Shown here: positions 26,595-35,588 of the stretch, piece after piece
How positions within the stretch are numbered: position 1 is the stretch's first letter
Layout: each line of letters opens with the position of its first letter
Assembly: GCA_014860565.1 (NCBI GenBank)
Contig: JACZJN010000219.1
Location: 1 to 49,962 of the forward strand
Length of the DNA stretch: 49,962 bases
Origin: Bacteroidota bacterium
Lineage (GTDB): Bacteria > Bacteroidota > Ignavibacteria > SZUA-365
Reading direction: 5' to 3'
Translations under genes and position numbers: made by a program
Notes under the pieces: model-generated
Databases searched by the model: none
What the model was told of the DNA's origin: nothing
What the model saw: the letters and a program-made list of their open reading frames with translations, nothing else

Positions 26595-28253
26595 TTACTT
26601 CTGGATGATGAACTTCGTCGTTTCGATCGTCTGTCCGGTTGCAAGTCTGATGAAATAGAGACCGGGGATGAGATGGCTCGCGTCATACGGCAAGCTGTAG
26701 GTCCCCGCGTCCTGCACCTGGCCGGCGCTCAGGCGGACCATTTCGGCTCCGAGCACATTGTAGATCGTGACGCTGGAGTTGCCCGCTTCGGTCAGTGTGT
26801 AGTATATCGTCGACTGCCCGTCGACCGGATTCGGGGAAATGCTGAGCCCGGCGGGAGCGTCCGGCTCGTCGAATGCGACGTCCTTGGGGGAGACATTCGC
26901 CGGGGTCTTGAACACGTAGGACGCGGAATACCCGCTGTTCCCGCTGCCGCAGACATTCTCGACCTGGAATTCGTAGTTCGTGTTTTTGGACAGGCCGGTA
27001 ATGAGTTTCGAAGTCGTGGTGGAGGTCGCGGAGGTCCATGAGGACACGGAAGTTTTCTTGTACCGGATATTGTACGAACCGGTGTTGCCATACGTCGGCA
27101 GCCAGGTGAGGGTCGCGGTGGACTTTGACAGGGTACTGGTGCCGAGACCGATGGGGATTTCACACGCACTCAGCGGCGTGCCTGCGTTGGACGAGAGCAG
27201 CGGTACGAGGGGTCCTCCGGGCGCGAAGCAGGCCTGCATGCGCAGGGTCTGATCCGGAGTGAAATTGGCCTGGGCAATGTCACGTGTGTAATCCATGAAA
27301 TTCTGGTACATATAGCCCGGGCTCATTGGCGAGCACGCATCGGTGTATTCGCCGGAAATGATCGTCCAGCTCACGGTGGAATTTGCCTGGTTGGGCGTGT
27401 CGTCGCAATAGTCGGTACCGGTACATGCGCCGTTATCATCGCCCCAGATATGGCGCAGGTTCAGGCAATGTCCGATTTCATGCGTCAGGCACGCCCCGCC
27501 TCCCCGGTAAACCAAGGTCTCATCGCGATTCCCGAAGCATGCGAAATCGACAACGACCCCGTAGGAGGAGGTGAGTCCCGACGTCGGGAACTGCGCATAT
27601 CCGGCATAGGTCTGGATGTCGCACACCCAGACGTTGAAATACCGGGTCGGATCCCACGCGTCGAGTCCTCCCGTGCTGTAGTACTTCATGGAATTATCCG
27701 TTGGAAAATCCGTGAGCGTTGTTTTGCGGTACTCGATGCCCTCAGTCGGCATGCCGTAGGGGTCTCTTTGCGCGAGACAGAATTGAATCTGGGTGTTTAC
27801 CTTCAGCGTCGATGGGAAAGCTCCCATTACATGTGGATTGTTCCCGGCATAATCGCGATTCGTGATGGCGATCTGGTCAAGGACGTCCTGTCTCGAAACA
27901 TACTGACTGGTGATCGTCGGATAAATATTGTAGGTGATCGTCGGATTGTAGATGATATGCACGACGACCGGAATTGTGATCGACTGGATCGTCGGGGGAG
28001 GCGGAGTCGGAGTCGGTTTGACCCGCTTCTCTAATAAACTGGATTTCGAACGTTTCATCGCGGCGATCACGATCTGAAGCTGCTCTTCCTGGCGCTGCAT
28101 CCTGGCTTCGAGCGTAGGATCCGCCTTTTTCTGCTTCTCCAGAAACTCCATCGTGCCGCAGCGAATATTGTCTTGCTGTGCGACGGCGAGCCGCGGGGAG
28201 AGGATGAATGCAATGCATAACATCCACAGACAAACGGGAATCAACGTTTTCAT
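26595..28253 (-). CDS. Secreted M43 (pappalysin-like) metalloprotease with T9SS sorting domain
   Basis: A 552-residue exported protease. The signal peptide covers about residues 1-25 (ending AVAQQ). The zinc site is H258-E-I-G-H262-C-L-N-L-R-H268, the extended HExxHxxGxxH-like metzincin pattern with N in place of the usual G. It is followed by DYCDDTP, typical of family M43. The MDYTRD segment (about residue 325) can serve as the Met-turn. A fibronectin III domain lies around residues 365-450. The C-terminus (SISPNPVDGQSTIYYTL ... GLYFIRLATG) is a T9SS sorting domain. Start at 28253 with a TGGAG site; the open frame extends to 28763 without support. Confidence 0.9.
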   Translation of the reverse strand: MKTLIPVCLWMLCIAFILSPRLAVAQQDNIRCGTMEFLEKQKKADPTLEARMQRQEEQLQIVIAAMKRSKSSLLEKRVKPTPTPPPPTIQSITIPVVVHIIYNPTITYNIYPTITSQYVSRQDVLDQIAITNRDYAGNNPHVMGAFPSTLKVNTQIQFCLAQRDPYGMPTEGIEYRKTTLTDFPTDNSMKYYSTGGLDAWDPTRYFNVWVCDIQTYAGYAQFPTSGLTSSYGVVVDFACFGNRDETLVYRGGGACLTHEIGHCLNLRHIWGDDNGACTGTDYCDDTPNQANSTVSWTIISGEYTDACSPMSPGYMYQNFMDYTRDIAQANFTPDQTLRMQACFAPGGPLVPLLSSNAGTPLSACEIPIGLGTSTLSKSTATLTWLPTYGNTGSYNIRYKKTSVSSWTSATSTTTSKLITGLSKNTNYEFQVENVCGSGNSGYSASYVFKTPANVSPKDVAFDEPDAPAGLSISPNPVDGQSTIYYTLTEAGNSSVTIYNVLGAEMVRLSAGQVQDAGTYSLPYDASHLIPGLYFIRLATGQTIETTKFIIQK

Positions 28254-28575
28254 GTGTGCTCCAGAAAATATGTTGGGAAGGACTCTTCTCTTGAATACTC
28301 CCGCGTTTGTAATATTGCAGAAAAATGTCTGAAATGAGGGAGATACTGTTGGTGAAGGGGCGCACGGACCCCATCCCAATTGATTCACGCCATCCCTGAA
28401 GCGGGGAAACGAACCGAAGTCGAAAGAAATGAGGCACCCCGGCGTTGACAATGGTGAGCCCCGGGTGTATGTTTCATCACCAACTCCATTACACGTACAG
28501 ATTCCGATTCCTGAGAGTTGTCCTCCTCCAGAGTCTGCCCCGCGTTTTTCAATGTCACAGATTCCGAGTAGCTCT
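28254..28575. other. Divergent intergenic region before the APC permease gene
   Basis: It holds the promoters for the M43 protease (minus) and the APC permease (plus). No gene and no clear promoter boxes are seen. The string CAGATTCCGA occurs twice (about 28498 and 28558). Confidence 0.35.
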
Positions 28576-30843
28576 ATGGCAAAATTCGAGACCGAGGTGC
28601 ACCTCAGCCGTGAAATGCGGCTGCTTGATGTCACGATGATCGGCGTCGGCGCCATGATCGGCGCGGGCATTTTCGTGTTGACGGGTATCGCGGCAGGTGT
28701 GGCGGGTCCTGCCCTCATCATTGCCTTCGCACTCAACGGCGCGGTCGCGCTGCTGACGGCCATGTCGTATGCGGAGCTGGGGTCCTGCTACCATGACGCG
28801 GGCGGGGGATATCTGTGGGTGAAGGAGGGGCTGCCGAAATGGAACGGCTTCCTTTCGGGGTGGATGAGCTGGTTCGCGCACGCCGTGGCATGCAGTCTCT
28901 ACGCTCTCGGTTTCGGCGCCTATTTTGACCATGTGCTGCAGGAGTTTGGTGTATCGCTCCCGCATTGGGCGTTCCTCTCGCCGCAGAAGCTCCTCGCTGT
29001 CGGCATCGCGATTATTTTTGCATGGATCAACTATCGCGGGGCATCCGAAGCCGGGAAAATCGGCAACCTCGTCACGATGTCGAAAATTCTCATCCTCGCG
29101 ATTTTTGTCGGTTTCGGACTGGAGTTCATCCTCCGGTCTGGGAACATCGTCTCGCATTATACCCCGTTCATGCCTCATGGATGGGGAGGGGTGTTCAAGG
29201 CGATGGGACTGACCTTCATCGCATTCCAGGGATTCGAAGTCATTGCCCAATGTTCGGAGGAGGTAAAGAATCCACGGAAGAATATCCCACGCGCGGTCTT
29301 TCTTTCACTGATCATCGTCGTTCCCATTTACCTGCTTGTCGCGTTTGTTGCGCTTGGCTCGGTGACCCCCGCGGGAATGACGCCGTGGGATTACCTCGCC
29401 CAGCAGAAAGAAACGGCCCTTGTCGGCGTGGCGGAGAGTTTTTTCAGTGGCGGTGGAGTACTGCTCCTCATCGGCGGACTTATCTCCACGATGTCTGCTC
29501 TGAACGCCACCGTGTACTCATCCTCACGTGTCGCTTTTGCGATGGGACGCGATCGCAATTTCCCGACGTTTTTCGGCAAGGTGCACACGAAGAAATTCAC
29601 ACCGCACTACGCCATCATCTTTTCGTTCGTTATCGTGGCGCTCATGGCGGTCTCGCTGCCAATCGAGGATGTCGCCGCCGCCGCCGACATCATGTTCCTC
29701 CTGCTCTTCCTGCAGGTGAATATCGCGCTCATACGACTCCGGCGGAAACGCCCGGATCTGGATCGGGGCTTTATCACACCCATGTTCCCGTGGTTGACGA
29801 TAGTCGGTATCGCGCTCCTGTTGTTCCTCGCCGTCTACATGCTTGCGTACAGTCCCACTGCATGGCTGGTCACGGCAATGTGGACCGCCGTGGGACTCGG
29901 AGTCTACCGCCTGTACGCGTCGAAGCGTGAAGTCGCCCATATCCAGCATATCGAAGCGCTCGGACGCCTCGAGCGGAAAGAATACACGATCCTCGTGCCG
30001 ATTGCCAACCCGCATTCCGTACCCAGTCTCATGCGCATCGCCATTGCCATCGCGCGCAAACATAACGCGGAGGTCCTGCTCCTGCATGTCATTGAAGTTG
30101 AGGACCGAAAACCGTTACGCGCAGGGGTGGTGGACTCCACCCACTATCTCGATGTGTTCGAAACTGCGAATGACATGCTCGAAGCGGCGGGGATCCCGAC
30201 GCGTTCAATCGTAAAAATCGCGCATCGGATTTCCCAGGGAGTGTTGGAAACCGCAGTGCAGGAAGGTGCGAATTTCATTCTGCTCGGCAGACAAAAGAAT
30301 CCGAAACTCCTCGAAAGGATTTATTCCTCCATCCTCGACAGCGTTATTGCTGAAGCACCCTGTGAGGTTGCCGTACTGCATGGCCAGATCAGCGATCGCG
30401 GAGCGCATGACGTCCTGATCCCGTACGGCGTCAATATTCATACTTCCCTGGCACTGGAAATCGTCCCCGCGCTGCTCGATCAGTTCTCTGGCACGGCCAA
30501 CGTCGCAGCGGTGTTCGGGCCTGAGATCCCCACGGATACGCGCAGCGAACATCTGCTCGCGATCGAAGAACATCTGCGCGAATCCGGGCTCACCGCGCGC
30601 ATCACCGCCATCGAAGGCGAGGAAGTGCTCGCGGGCCTGGTGCGGGAATCGCGCAAAGCCGATCTGATGGTCATGGGCGGACGATCAGGAGATTTTTTCA
30701 GTCTCGTATTCGGACAATCGCTTACACAGGACATCACTGAGAACGTTCACTGTCCGGTACTCTGGGTGAAGGAGTACGAAGAACCGGTCCCATTCTGGAA
30801 AGCGCTCATCACGCCCCCGAAAAAAGAGGTGATCCATGGATAG
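28576..30843 (+). CDS. APC-family amino-acid permease with two universal-stress domains
   Basis: A 755-residue inner-membrane protein. Residues about 1-455 form the amino acid-polyamine-organocation permease core of 12 helices, with the family entry motif GVGAMIGAGIFVLTG near residue 25 and the FIAFQGFEVIAQCSEEVKNP segment. Residues 475-605 and 610-740 are two UspA-like nucleotide-binding domains (ILVPIANPHSV ... FILLGRQKN; VLIPYGVNI ... LMVMGGRSGDFFS), which probably gate transport. The start is uncertain: ATG 28576 begins with MAKFETEVHLSREMRLLD, as usual for the family, while ATG 28552 adds eight residues; neither has a clear ribosome-binding site. The stop overlaps the next gene by eight bases. 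Confidence 0.88.
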   Translation: MAKFETEVHLSREMRLLDVTMIGVGAMIGAGIFVLTGIAAGVAGPALIIAFALNGAVALLTAMSYAELGSCYHDAGGGYLWVKEGLPKWNGFLSGWMSWFAHAVACSLYALGFGAYFDHVLQEFGVSLPHWAFLSPQKLLAVGIAIIFAWINYRGASEAGKIGNLVTMSKILILAIFVGFGLEFILRSGNIVSHYTPFMPHGWGGVFKAMGLTFIAFQGFEVIAQCSEEVKNPRKNIPRAVFLSLIIVVPIYLLVAFVALGSVTPAGMTPWDYLAQQKETALVGVAESFFSGGGVLLLIGGLISTMSALNATVYSSSRVAFAMGRDRNFPTFFGKVHTKKFTPHYAIIFSFVIVALMAVSLPIEDVAAAADIMFLLLFLQVNIALIRLRRKRPDLDRGFITPMFPWLTIVGIALLLFLAVYMLAYSPTAWLVTAMWTAVGLGVYRLYASKREVAHIQHIEALGRLERKEYTILVPIANPHSVPSLMRIAIAIARKHNAEVLLLHVIEVEDRKPLRAGVVDSTHYLDVFETANDMLEAAGIPTRSIVKIAHRISQGVLETAVQEGANFILLGRQKNPKLLERIYSSILDSVIAEAPCEVAVLHGQISDRGAHDVLIPYGVNIHTSLALEIVPALLDQFSGTANVAAVFGPEIPTDTRSEHLLAIEEHLRESGLTARITAIEGEEVLAGLVRESRKADLMVMGGRSGDFFSLVFGQSLTQDITENVHCPVLWVKEYEEPVPFWKALITPPKKEVIHG

Positions 30844-31495
30844 CCAGATAGAGAAGATTCTCGGCAATCTCGTCAGTCAATTTCTCATATATCTTCCCAA
30901 TCTGATAGGCGGAATCGTCCTTATCGGAATCGGACTTCTTCTCGGTTGGTTTGCTAAGCGCCTGATCATACAGCTTGCGTCCGTGCTGCGGTTGGACAGG
31001 CTTTTCCGCCGCTTCCGCTGGGGGTCCGGTCTTGCGAAAGGGGACATCCGGTACGCATTCTACAACTCCATCGGAAACTTCGCTTTCATCCTGATCTTCC
31101 TGTTACTGCTCACCGCGGCACTCGACGCCCTGCACCTCGACGTTCTGTCGGAGTTGATCCGTTCGTCTGTTCTGTTCTTTCCCAAGCTCGTTATCGCGGG
31201 AGTTATCGCGATCCTTGGATGGCTGATCGCCGGCTGGACTTCCGCTGCCATGCAGCGCGCGCTGGTCAAGGAAAATGTGGCGCACGCGACGCTCGTTGCG
31301 CGATTCGTGCGGCTCGTCGTCATGCTGTTCGCGATCACGATGGCCCTCGTCGAAATCGACATCGCAAGCAACGTTGTGATCATCGGCTTTACAACTATCA
31401 TCATCACACTCGGACTGCTCGTCATTGTCACCGCCTTCGTTGGCGGCAAAGAGTTTCTTGACGGATGGTTTCACAGATCCGGACCGGACGTGTAG
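30836..31495 (+). CDS. MscS-like membrane protein (conserved TM-helix family)
   Basis: A 219-residue protein with about five hydrophobic helices and a sequence style like the TM_helix (PF05552) relatives of MscS channels (ALDALHLDVLSELI and VIAILGWLIAG are typical). It lacks the MscS beta domain, so it may be a truncated relative rather than an active channel. A GAGGT site precedes the ATG, which overlaps the APC gene by eight bases. Coupling to a permease mirrors the SLC12-MscS pair at 13647-19594. Confidence 0.82.
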   Translation: MDSQIEKILGNLVSQFLIYLPNLIGGIVLIGIGLLLGWFAKRLIIQLASVLRLDRLFRRFRWGSGLAKGDIRYAFYNSIGNFAFILIFLLLLTAALDALHLDVLSELIRSSVLFFPKLVIAGVIAILGWLIAGWTSAAMQRALVKENVAHATLVARFVRLVVMLFAITMALVEIDIASNVVIIGFTTIIITLGLLVIVTAFVGGKEFLDGWFHRSGPDV

Positions 31496-31630
31496 CGGGG
31501 AGCAGCGCGGCCATCGATACAGCTCTGGACGCATCCCGCCTTCACCGGGGAGCCGGTGACGACACTGGGCCAGGAACCGCTCGCACCGATTTGCCTTGCC
31601 CATCGCAGCTGTTTTTGCGATCTTCCAATT

Positions 31631-31969
31631 ATGGTATGGCGCACTTCCATTCTGATTCTATTTCTCTGCGGAACGATCGCCGCGGTGTTTCTGCCGGCGA
31701 ACGAGGCGCAGCAGTGGCCCGTCGTCTACTCCATCGTGGGTATCGAATTCCCTCCGCCCATGCAGAGCTCCGAGGGCGAATCTCACCCCCGCGCCGCCAT
31801 CGAAACCACGCATACCCGGCGCAACCTGCAGCCGCTCGTCATCGAACCCGCCGGACCTCCTGCTGCACCGCCTCTTCGGCGCGTTGCCCTGTGTTCGTAC
31901 CATGCAATCATCCCGCTCCCTCCCGAAGACCCCGAATCACACCCGCGCGCTCCTCCGTCCGTCGACTGA
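31631..31969 (+). CDS. Small secreted or anchored protein, hypothetical
   Basis: A 112-residue open frame. The N-terminus (MVWRTSILILFLCGTIAAVF, then LPANEAQ) is a good signal peptide, and the rest is rich in proline, arginine and histidine. I recognise no family. There is no good ribosome-binding site, and the composition of the tail could come from a GC-rich non-coding frame, so this is only a candidate. Confidence 0.4.
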   Translation: MVWRTSILILFLCGTIAAVFLPANEAQQWPVVYSIVGIEFPPPMQSSEGESHPRAAIETTHTRRNLQPLVIEPAGPPAAPPLRRVALCSYHAIIPLPPEDPESHPRAPPSVD

Positions 31970-32020
31970 TGTTATCGCAGTACAACGGAATGTAAACAAA
32001 CCATCGTTTGGAGGAATGTC

Positions 32021-32131
32021 ATGGCTGAAGAAATTCAGAGCAAACAGCCCCTTCCGGTCACCCTGCTGTTCATGCTCGGTGCCATCGTGATCGGGATCCT
32101 TTTTATTGTCGTGAGCCTGATCGGACTGTAA
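32021..32131 (+). CDS. 36-residue single-span membrane peptide
   Basis: The short protein (MAEEIQSKQPLPVTLLFMLG, then a hydrophobic tail ending VVSLIGL) has a charged N-terminus and one membrane helix (about residues 13-36). An excellent ribosome-binding site (GGAGG, five bases before the ATG) supports it, and a strong terminator follows at 32162. Small peptides of this kind often attach to membrane complexes such as transporters or oxidases; the partner is unknown. It lies downstream of the APC/MscS-like pair. Confidence 0.75.
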   Translation: MAEEIQSKQPLPVTLLFMLGAIVIGILFIVVSLIGL

Positions 32132-32161
32132 GTATCACGGCGCGAATGCAACAGGAATACA

Positions 32162-32189
32162 CGCCCGGGCGGCTATTGCTTCCCGGGCG
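32162..32189 (+). terminator. Intrinsic terminator after the 36-residue gene
   Basis: CGCCCGGG pairs with CCCGGGCG across a 12-base loop, followed by TTTCGTTTTT. It separates the membrane-protein cluster from the redox operon. Confidence 0.9.
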
Positions 32190-32294
32190 TTTCGTTTTTC
32201 GGCGGCGGACGGGGAATAATGCGCCTGATTCGTGATGTCGATGCCGTCGCCGAAGATTTATTTTCTCGCTTGATCCCTACGCGCGCATTCCTTA

Positions 32295-32323
32295 TTGATT
32301 TTCATATTGCAATAGCTTATACT
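32295..32323 (+). promoter_or_regulatory. Predicted sigma-70-type promoter of the redox operon
   Basis: TTGATT (32295-32300) and TATACT (32318-32323) are exactly 17 bases apart in a locally AT-rich stretch, 99 bases before the first gene of the cluster. The fit to TTGACA-17-TATAAT is good, but these bacteria often use a different promoter consensus, so it stays a prediction. Confidence 0.5.
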
Positions 32324-32421
32324 CCGCAAAAGAACATTTGTCTGCTTCTCGTCTCTCCCGAATTTTTTCGTCGAGGTTGATTCGAGGATCCCTTTAATCT
32401 CAACAGCATAACGGTGCCATC

Positions 32422-32964
32422 ATGGCAGAGTGCGTGCATGAATGGAAGATGACCAACCGCCAGTTCGGGTTCGTCGTGTATGAGCGGTGTTCCTGTTGCC
32501 AGGTCGTGCGGGCCTATTACTCACCGCAGGATACGTGGGACGACTACATGGAAGAAGGTCACCACTGGAGCATCGTGGAAAACGCGCAGACGTTCCGCTT
32601 CGACCTCGAATGCGTGGAATGTGGGGTATACGTGGACCTGAGCGATCTGCTCGGCCTGATGTACTGCACATCCTGCATGGAGGACTGCGAGGTCGAAATC
32701 CAACGCAAGAAGTATGAAGCGGAGAGAACATTTGTCCTGGTCGGATTCGGGTATTTACCGGAATCGATGTCAAAACCAATATCGGAAGGGAAACTGCAGA
32801 TCCTCTCGGAATACTTCAACCAGCGGCGCGACACCTCCAGGTCAAGAATCAAGATCATTCCCAATAGCCTCATCCCGGCCATTTCAAGGTGTCGAGGTGA
32901 ATTCATTCATGACGTTGGCATGCTTTCCCTGGAACCGCCTGGAGAAAGAAAGCCGCTCTTCTGA
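32422..32964 (+). CDS. Zinc-ribbon protein of unknown function, first gene of the redox cluster
   Basis: A 180-residue soluble protein. The N-terminal half has metal-binding pairs C4/H6, C23/C26, C64/C67 and C82/C85 (plus C25 and C89), enough for two zinc ribbons. The C-terminal half (about 95-180) has no motif I know. It precedes the DRTGG proteins on the same strand, which suggests a regulatory or assembly role in the redox operon, but this is inference from position. Confidence 0.75.
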   Translation: MAECVHEWKMTNRQFGFVVYERCSCCQVVRAYYSPQDTWDDYMEEGHHWSIVENAQTFRFDLECVECGVYVDLSDLLGLMYCTSCMEDCEVEIQRKKYEAERTFVLVGFGYLPESMSKPISEGKLQILSEYFNQRRDTSRSRIKIIPNSLIPAISRCRGEFIHDVGMLSLEPPGERKPLF

Positions 32965-33003
32965 TTCTCGTCATCACATCAATTTCCTGCAAGGAGCACG
33001 GGT

Positions 33004-33339
33004 ATGACAACCCAGGAACTGATTGATCTTCTCGGATTGAAAGCGCTCAGCACGTTTGAACACAGAGAGGTAAACGGTGTTTTCCTCTCTGATATGTTGA
33101 GCGACGTCATGGCAGGCGCGAAATCCGGAAATATCTGGATCACGGTGCAGACGCACAAGAATATCGTCCCAGCCGCAAACCTCGTTGACGTTTCAGCAAT
33201 CATTATCACCAACGGGAAAAACGTCCCGGCTGAAACGATCGAGTTGGCAAGCAAACACGACATCGCGATACTCTGGACAGAATCCCAGACATTCGATCTC
33301 GTCGGCCGATTATACAGTCTCGGATTGGCAACGAAATAA
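33004..33339 (+). CDS. DRTGG-domain protein
   Basis: A 111-residue protein made of a single DRTGG domain (PF07085), a small alpha/beta fold also found next to CBS domains and in phosphotransacetylases. Typical features are VNGVFLSDMLSDVMAGAKSG (about residues 24-43) and IIITNGKNVPAETIELA. A strong ribosome-binding site (AAGGAG) precedes the ATG. DRTGG genes are often found beside [FeFe]-hydrogenase-type and NADH-linked redox operons, as here. Confidence 0.85.
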   Translation: MTTQELIDLLGLKALSTFEHREVNGVFLSDMLSDVMAGAKSGNIWITVQTHKNIVPAANLVDVSAIIITNGKNVPAETIELASKHDIAILWTESQTFDLVGRLYSLGLATK

Positions 33340-33427
33340 TACCCCGCTCAAGGGTATACGGACGACGGATTCTCTCCGGCAGCCAGCCTTGTTTCGTTTC
33401 AACTCTGTAGACTGAACGGGCTTCCCT

Positions 33428-34225
33428 GTGACAATTGAAACGATCAAAAAAGTGCTGGGGGCGACCGTCCTTGCGGGGACGGAACTCCTCCAGACGGAAA
33501 TCCGCTATGTCTATGCATCGGATCTGATGAGCGATGTTCTCGCGTTCGGGAAATCGGACTCGATCCTGCTGACAGGGCTGGCAAGTCAACAGGCGGTCAT
33601 ATCCGCCCACATGGCGGAATTCAAAGGCGTGGTCCTCATTCGAGGAAAAAAAATGAAGGATGGTGCGGAGCAGTTCGCGCACCACCATCACATTGTTCTG
33701 ATGTCCACCGATCACGATATGTACGAGTCGTGCGTCCTTATTAACGGCGCGCTGCACGGCACGGCGGAGATTGCTGCCCCGGAAGCGCAGACCCCGGCGA
33801 ACGATGGCATCATTCTCCATAATCATTTCGAAATCGAAGGAAGTGATTTCGCAAACGCGGGAATGGTCTCGACGGATGTGAAATCCATACTGAAGAAAGT
33901 CGGCATCGATACTGCCATCGTGCGCCGCGTCGCCATTTCGATGTATGAAAGCGAGATGAATGTCATCATGCATGCGAAACGCGCAAAAGTGGATCTTCGG
34001 CTCGCACCGCAGTATATCGAGCTGAGCGTCGATGACGAAGGGAAGGGAATCCCGGATGTCGAACTCGCAATGCAGGAAGGTTTCACGACCTCGACAGAGG
34101 AGCAGCGCGCCATGGGATTCGGTTCAGGAATGGGCCTGCCGAACATCAAACGGAATTCGGATGAGCTGGCTGTGACAAGTGAAGTCGGCAAAGGCACTGT
34201 CGTGCGCATGCGATTTTTACTCTAG
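33428..34225 (+). CDS. DRTGG domain fused to an anti-sigma-factor-like ATPase
   Basis: A 265-residue protein. Residues 1-115 are a DRTGG domain similar to the previous protein (VYASDLMSDVLAFGKSD). Residues 130-265 are a HATPase domain of the RsbW/SpoIIAB kind: the N-box has E174 and N178 (YESEMNVIMHA), then VDDEGKGIPD (201-210) and GFGSGMGLPN (220-229). No histidine for self-phosphorylation is seen, so it is more likely a serine kinase or switch protein than a sensor kinase. The start is GTG. It probably signals the state of the redox complex. Confidence 0.85.
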   Translation: MTIETIKKVLGATVLAGTELLQTEIRYVYASDLMSDVLAFGKSDSILLTGLASQQAVISAHMAEFKGVVLIRGKKMKDGAEQFAHHHHIVLMSTDHDMYESCVLINGALHGTAEIAAPEAQTPANDGIILHNHFEIEGSDFANAGMVSTDVKSILKKVGIDTAIVRRVAISMYESEMNVIMHAKRAKVDLRLAPQYIELSVDDEGKGIPDVELAMQEGFTTSTEEQRAMGFGSGMGLPNIKRNSDELAVTSEVGKGTVVRMRFLL

Positions 34226-34275
34226 CATCGCTCTATCTCACGCGACCGTCTCAACGAAAAGAGAGAGGTGTAGCA

Positions 34276-35538
34276 GTGAGTACGTATCTTCACGCACATA
34301 AGGTTTTACTGGGATCATGTCAGGGACACATGAGCTGCATGCGGCAATGTCCGACGCAGGCCATCCGGGTGCACAACGGGAAATCGACCTTCTCCAACGA
34401 ATTATGCATTGATTGCGGCGGATGCATCTCCGCGTGTCCGTCGAGTGCTATCGTCCCAAGCATCGACCACGTCGAAAACATTTCCCATTTCAAGTATAAG
34501 ATCATTCTTCCCACGCCCGTTCTCTACTCGCAGTTTGATCCGCGCATCCATCCATATGTGATCCAGGAGGGATTGAGGCAGTTGGGTTTCGATGAAGTCG
34601 TCAACCTTACCTTGACGTCCGCGATTCTGACACGGGCGATGAAGCTGTATCTCCGCAGCTACCGTGGCCGACGACCGCTGATCTCGTCCTACTGTCCTTC
34701 GATCGTGCGTCTGATCCAGGTGAAATATCCCGACCTCGTCGAACTGATCATCCCCATCGACGTGCCGCGTGAGATCGCGGCGCGGGAAATTCGCATGACC
34801 TATCCGCGGAAGCTGGGGTTGAAACCGGAGGACCTGGGGTTGTTCTACGTATCGAATTGTCCGGCGAAAATCGTCGCCGTGCGGCAGCCGGCGGAGAGGC
34901 AGAAGTCATGGTTCGACGGCGTTCATTCCATTCGCGAAATTTATTCGGCCCTCGTCCCCATCGTCAATGAACTCAACAAGGAATTCGATCCACGTCAGAT
35001 ACCGGATGATTTCTCCTTCGGCGTCGGCTGGATCAGCTCCGGCACGCTGACGCGGTCCCTCAGACTGGAGAAATGGCTTGTCGTGGCGGGACTGGATAAT
35101 GTCATAAAGATTTTCGACGATATCGAGACCTCCCGCATCAGGGATATTGATTTCATAGAAGCCACCGCGCACATGCTCGGCTGCGTCAGCGGCACGTTCA
35201 ACGTCGAAAATCCCTACGTCGCCAGAGCGAACAGCATGAAGCAAGCGGAAAAATATGACACGCCGTTGAAGCTCGACGAGGATGCGATCAGCAGACAGCT
35301 CGAGGAAGGACGCTTCTACCTGGAGAATTCTGTCCTGCCACGTCCGTTGCGGTTTTTCGATACCGATCTGGAGATATCCATCAAACGGATGCGCGAACGT
35401 GAACGTGTATTCAACAAGCTGCCGCAGATCGATTGCGGATGCTGCGGCGCCCCGACGTGCATGGCCTTCGCGGAGGATTTCGTGCACGGGCTCGCCGAAT
35501 TGTCGGACTGCATATTCCTGAGACCGCACCACTCATAA
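34276..35538 (+). CDS. [FeFe]-hydrogenase-like iron-sulfur protein with degenerate H-cluster site
   Basis: A 420-residue protein. The N-terminus holds two ferredoxin-like sites: C15-x2-H18-x2-C21-x3-C25 (CQGHMSCMRQCP, His in the second position) and C44/C47/C50/C54. Residues 75-345 are a hydrogenase large-subunit C-terminal domain (PF02906). In true hydrogenases the H-cluster uses TSCxP, PCxxK and ExxxCxxGC. Here these read SSYC140P, NC195PAK and EATAH299MLGC303, so the first cysteine has shifted and the bridging cysteine is histidine. The C-terminus has a Fe-S domain (C387, C390, C395, C412 in CGCCGAPTC...DC). It therefore probably does not make H2; a sensing or electron-transfer role fits better. 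It lies between the DRTGG-ATPase and the NuoE-like gene. Confidence 0.82.
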   Translation: MSTYLHAHKVLLGSCQGHMSCMRQCPTQAIRVHNGKSTFSNELCIDCGGCISACPSSAIVPSIDHVENISHFKYKIILPTPVLYSQFDPRIHPYVIQEGLRQLGFDEVVNLTLTSAILTRAMKLYLRSYRGRRPLISSYCPSIVRLIQVKYPDLVELIIPIDVPREIAAREIRMTYPRKLGLKPEDLGLFYVSNCPAKIVAVRQPAERQKSWFDGVHSIREIYSALVPIVNELNKEFDPRQIPDDFSFGVGWISSGTLTRSLRLEKWLVVAGLDNVIKIFDDIETSRIRDIDFIEATAHMLGCVSGTFNVENPYVARANSMKQAEKYDTPLKLDEDAISRQLEEGRFYLENSVLPRPLRFFDTDLEISIKRMRERERVFNKLPQIDCGCCGAPTCMAFAEDFVHGLAELSDCIFLRPHHS

Positions 35539-35588
35539 TCGCCACAGGAACCGTTCACTGTCATTGTTGGAGTCGTTGAGGAGAACGC

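Noticed and set aside
28254-28763. N-terminal extension of the M43 protease frame
   Set aside because: It would hide the signal peptide and overlap the APC gene; the ATG at 28253 has its own ribosome-binding site.
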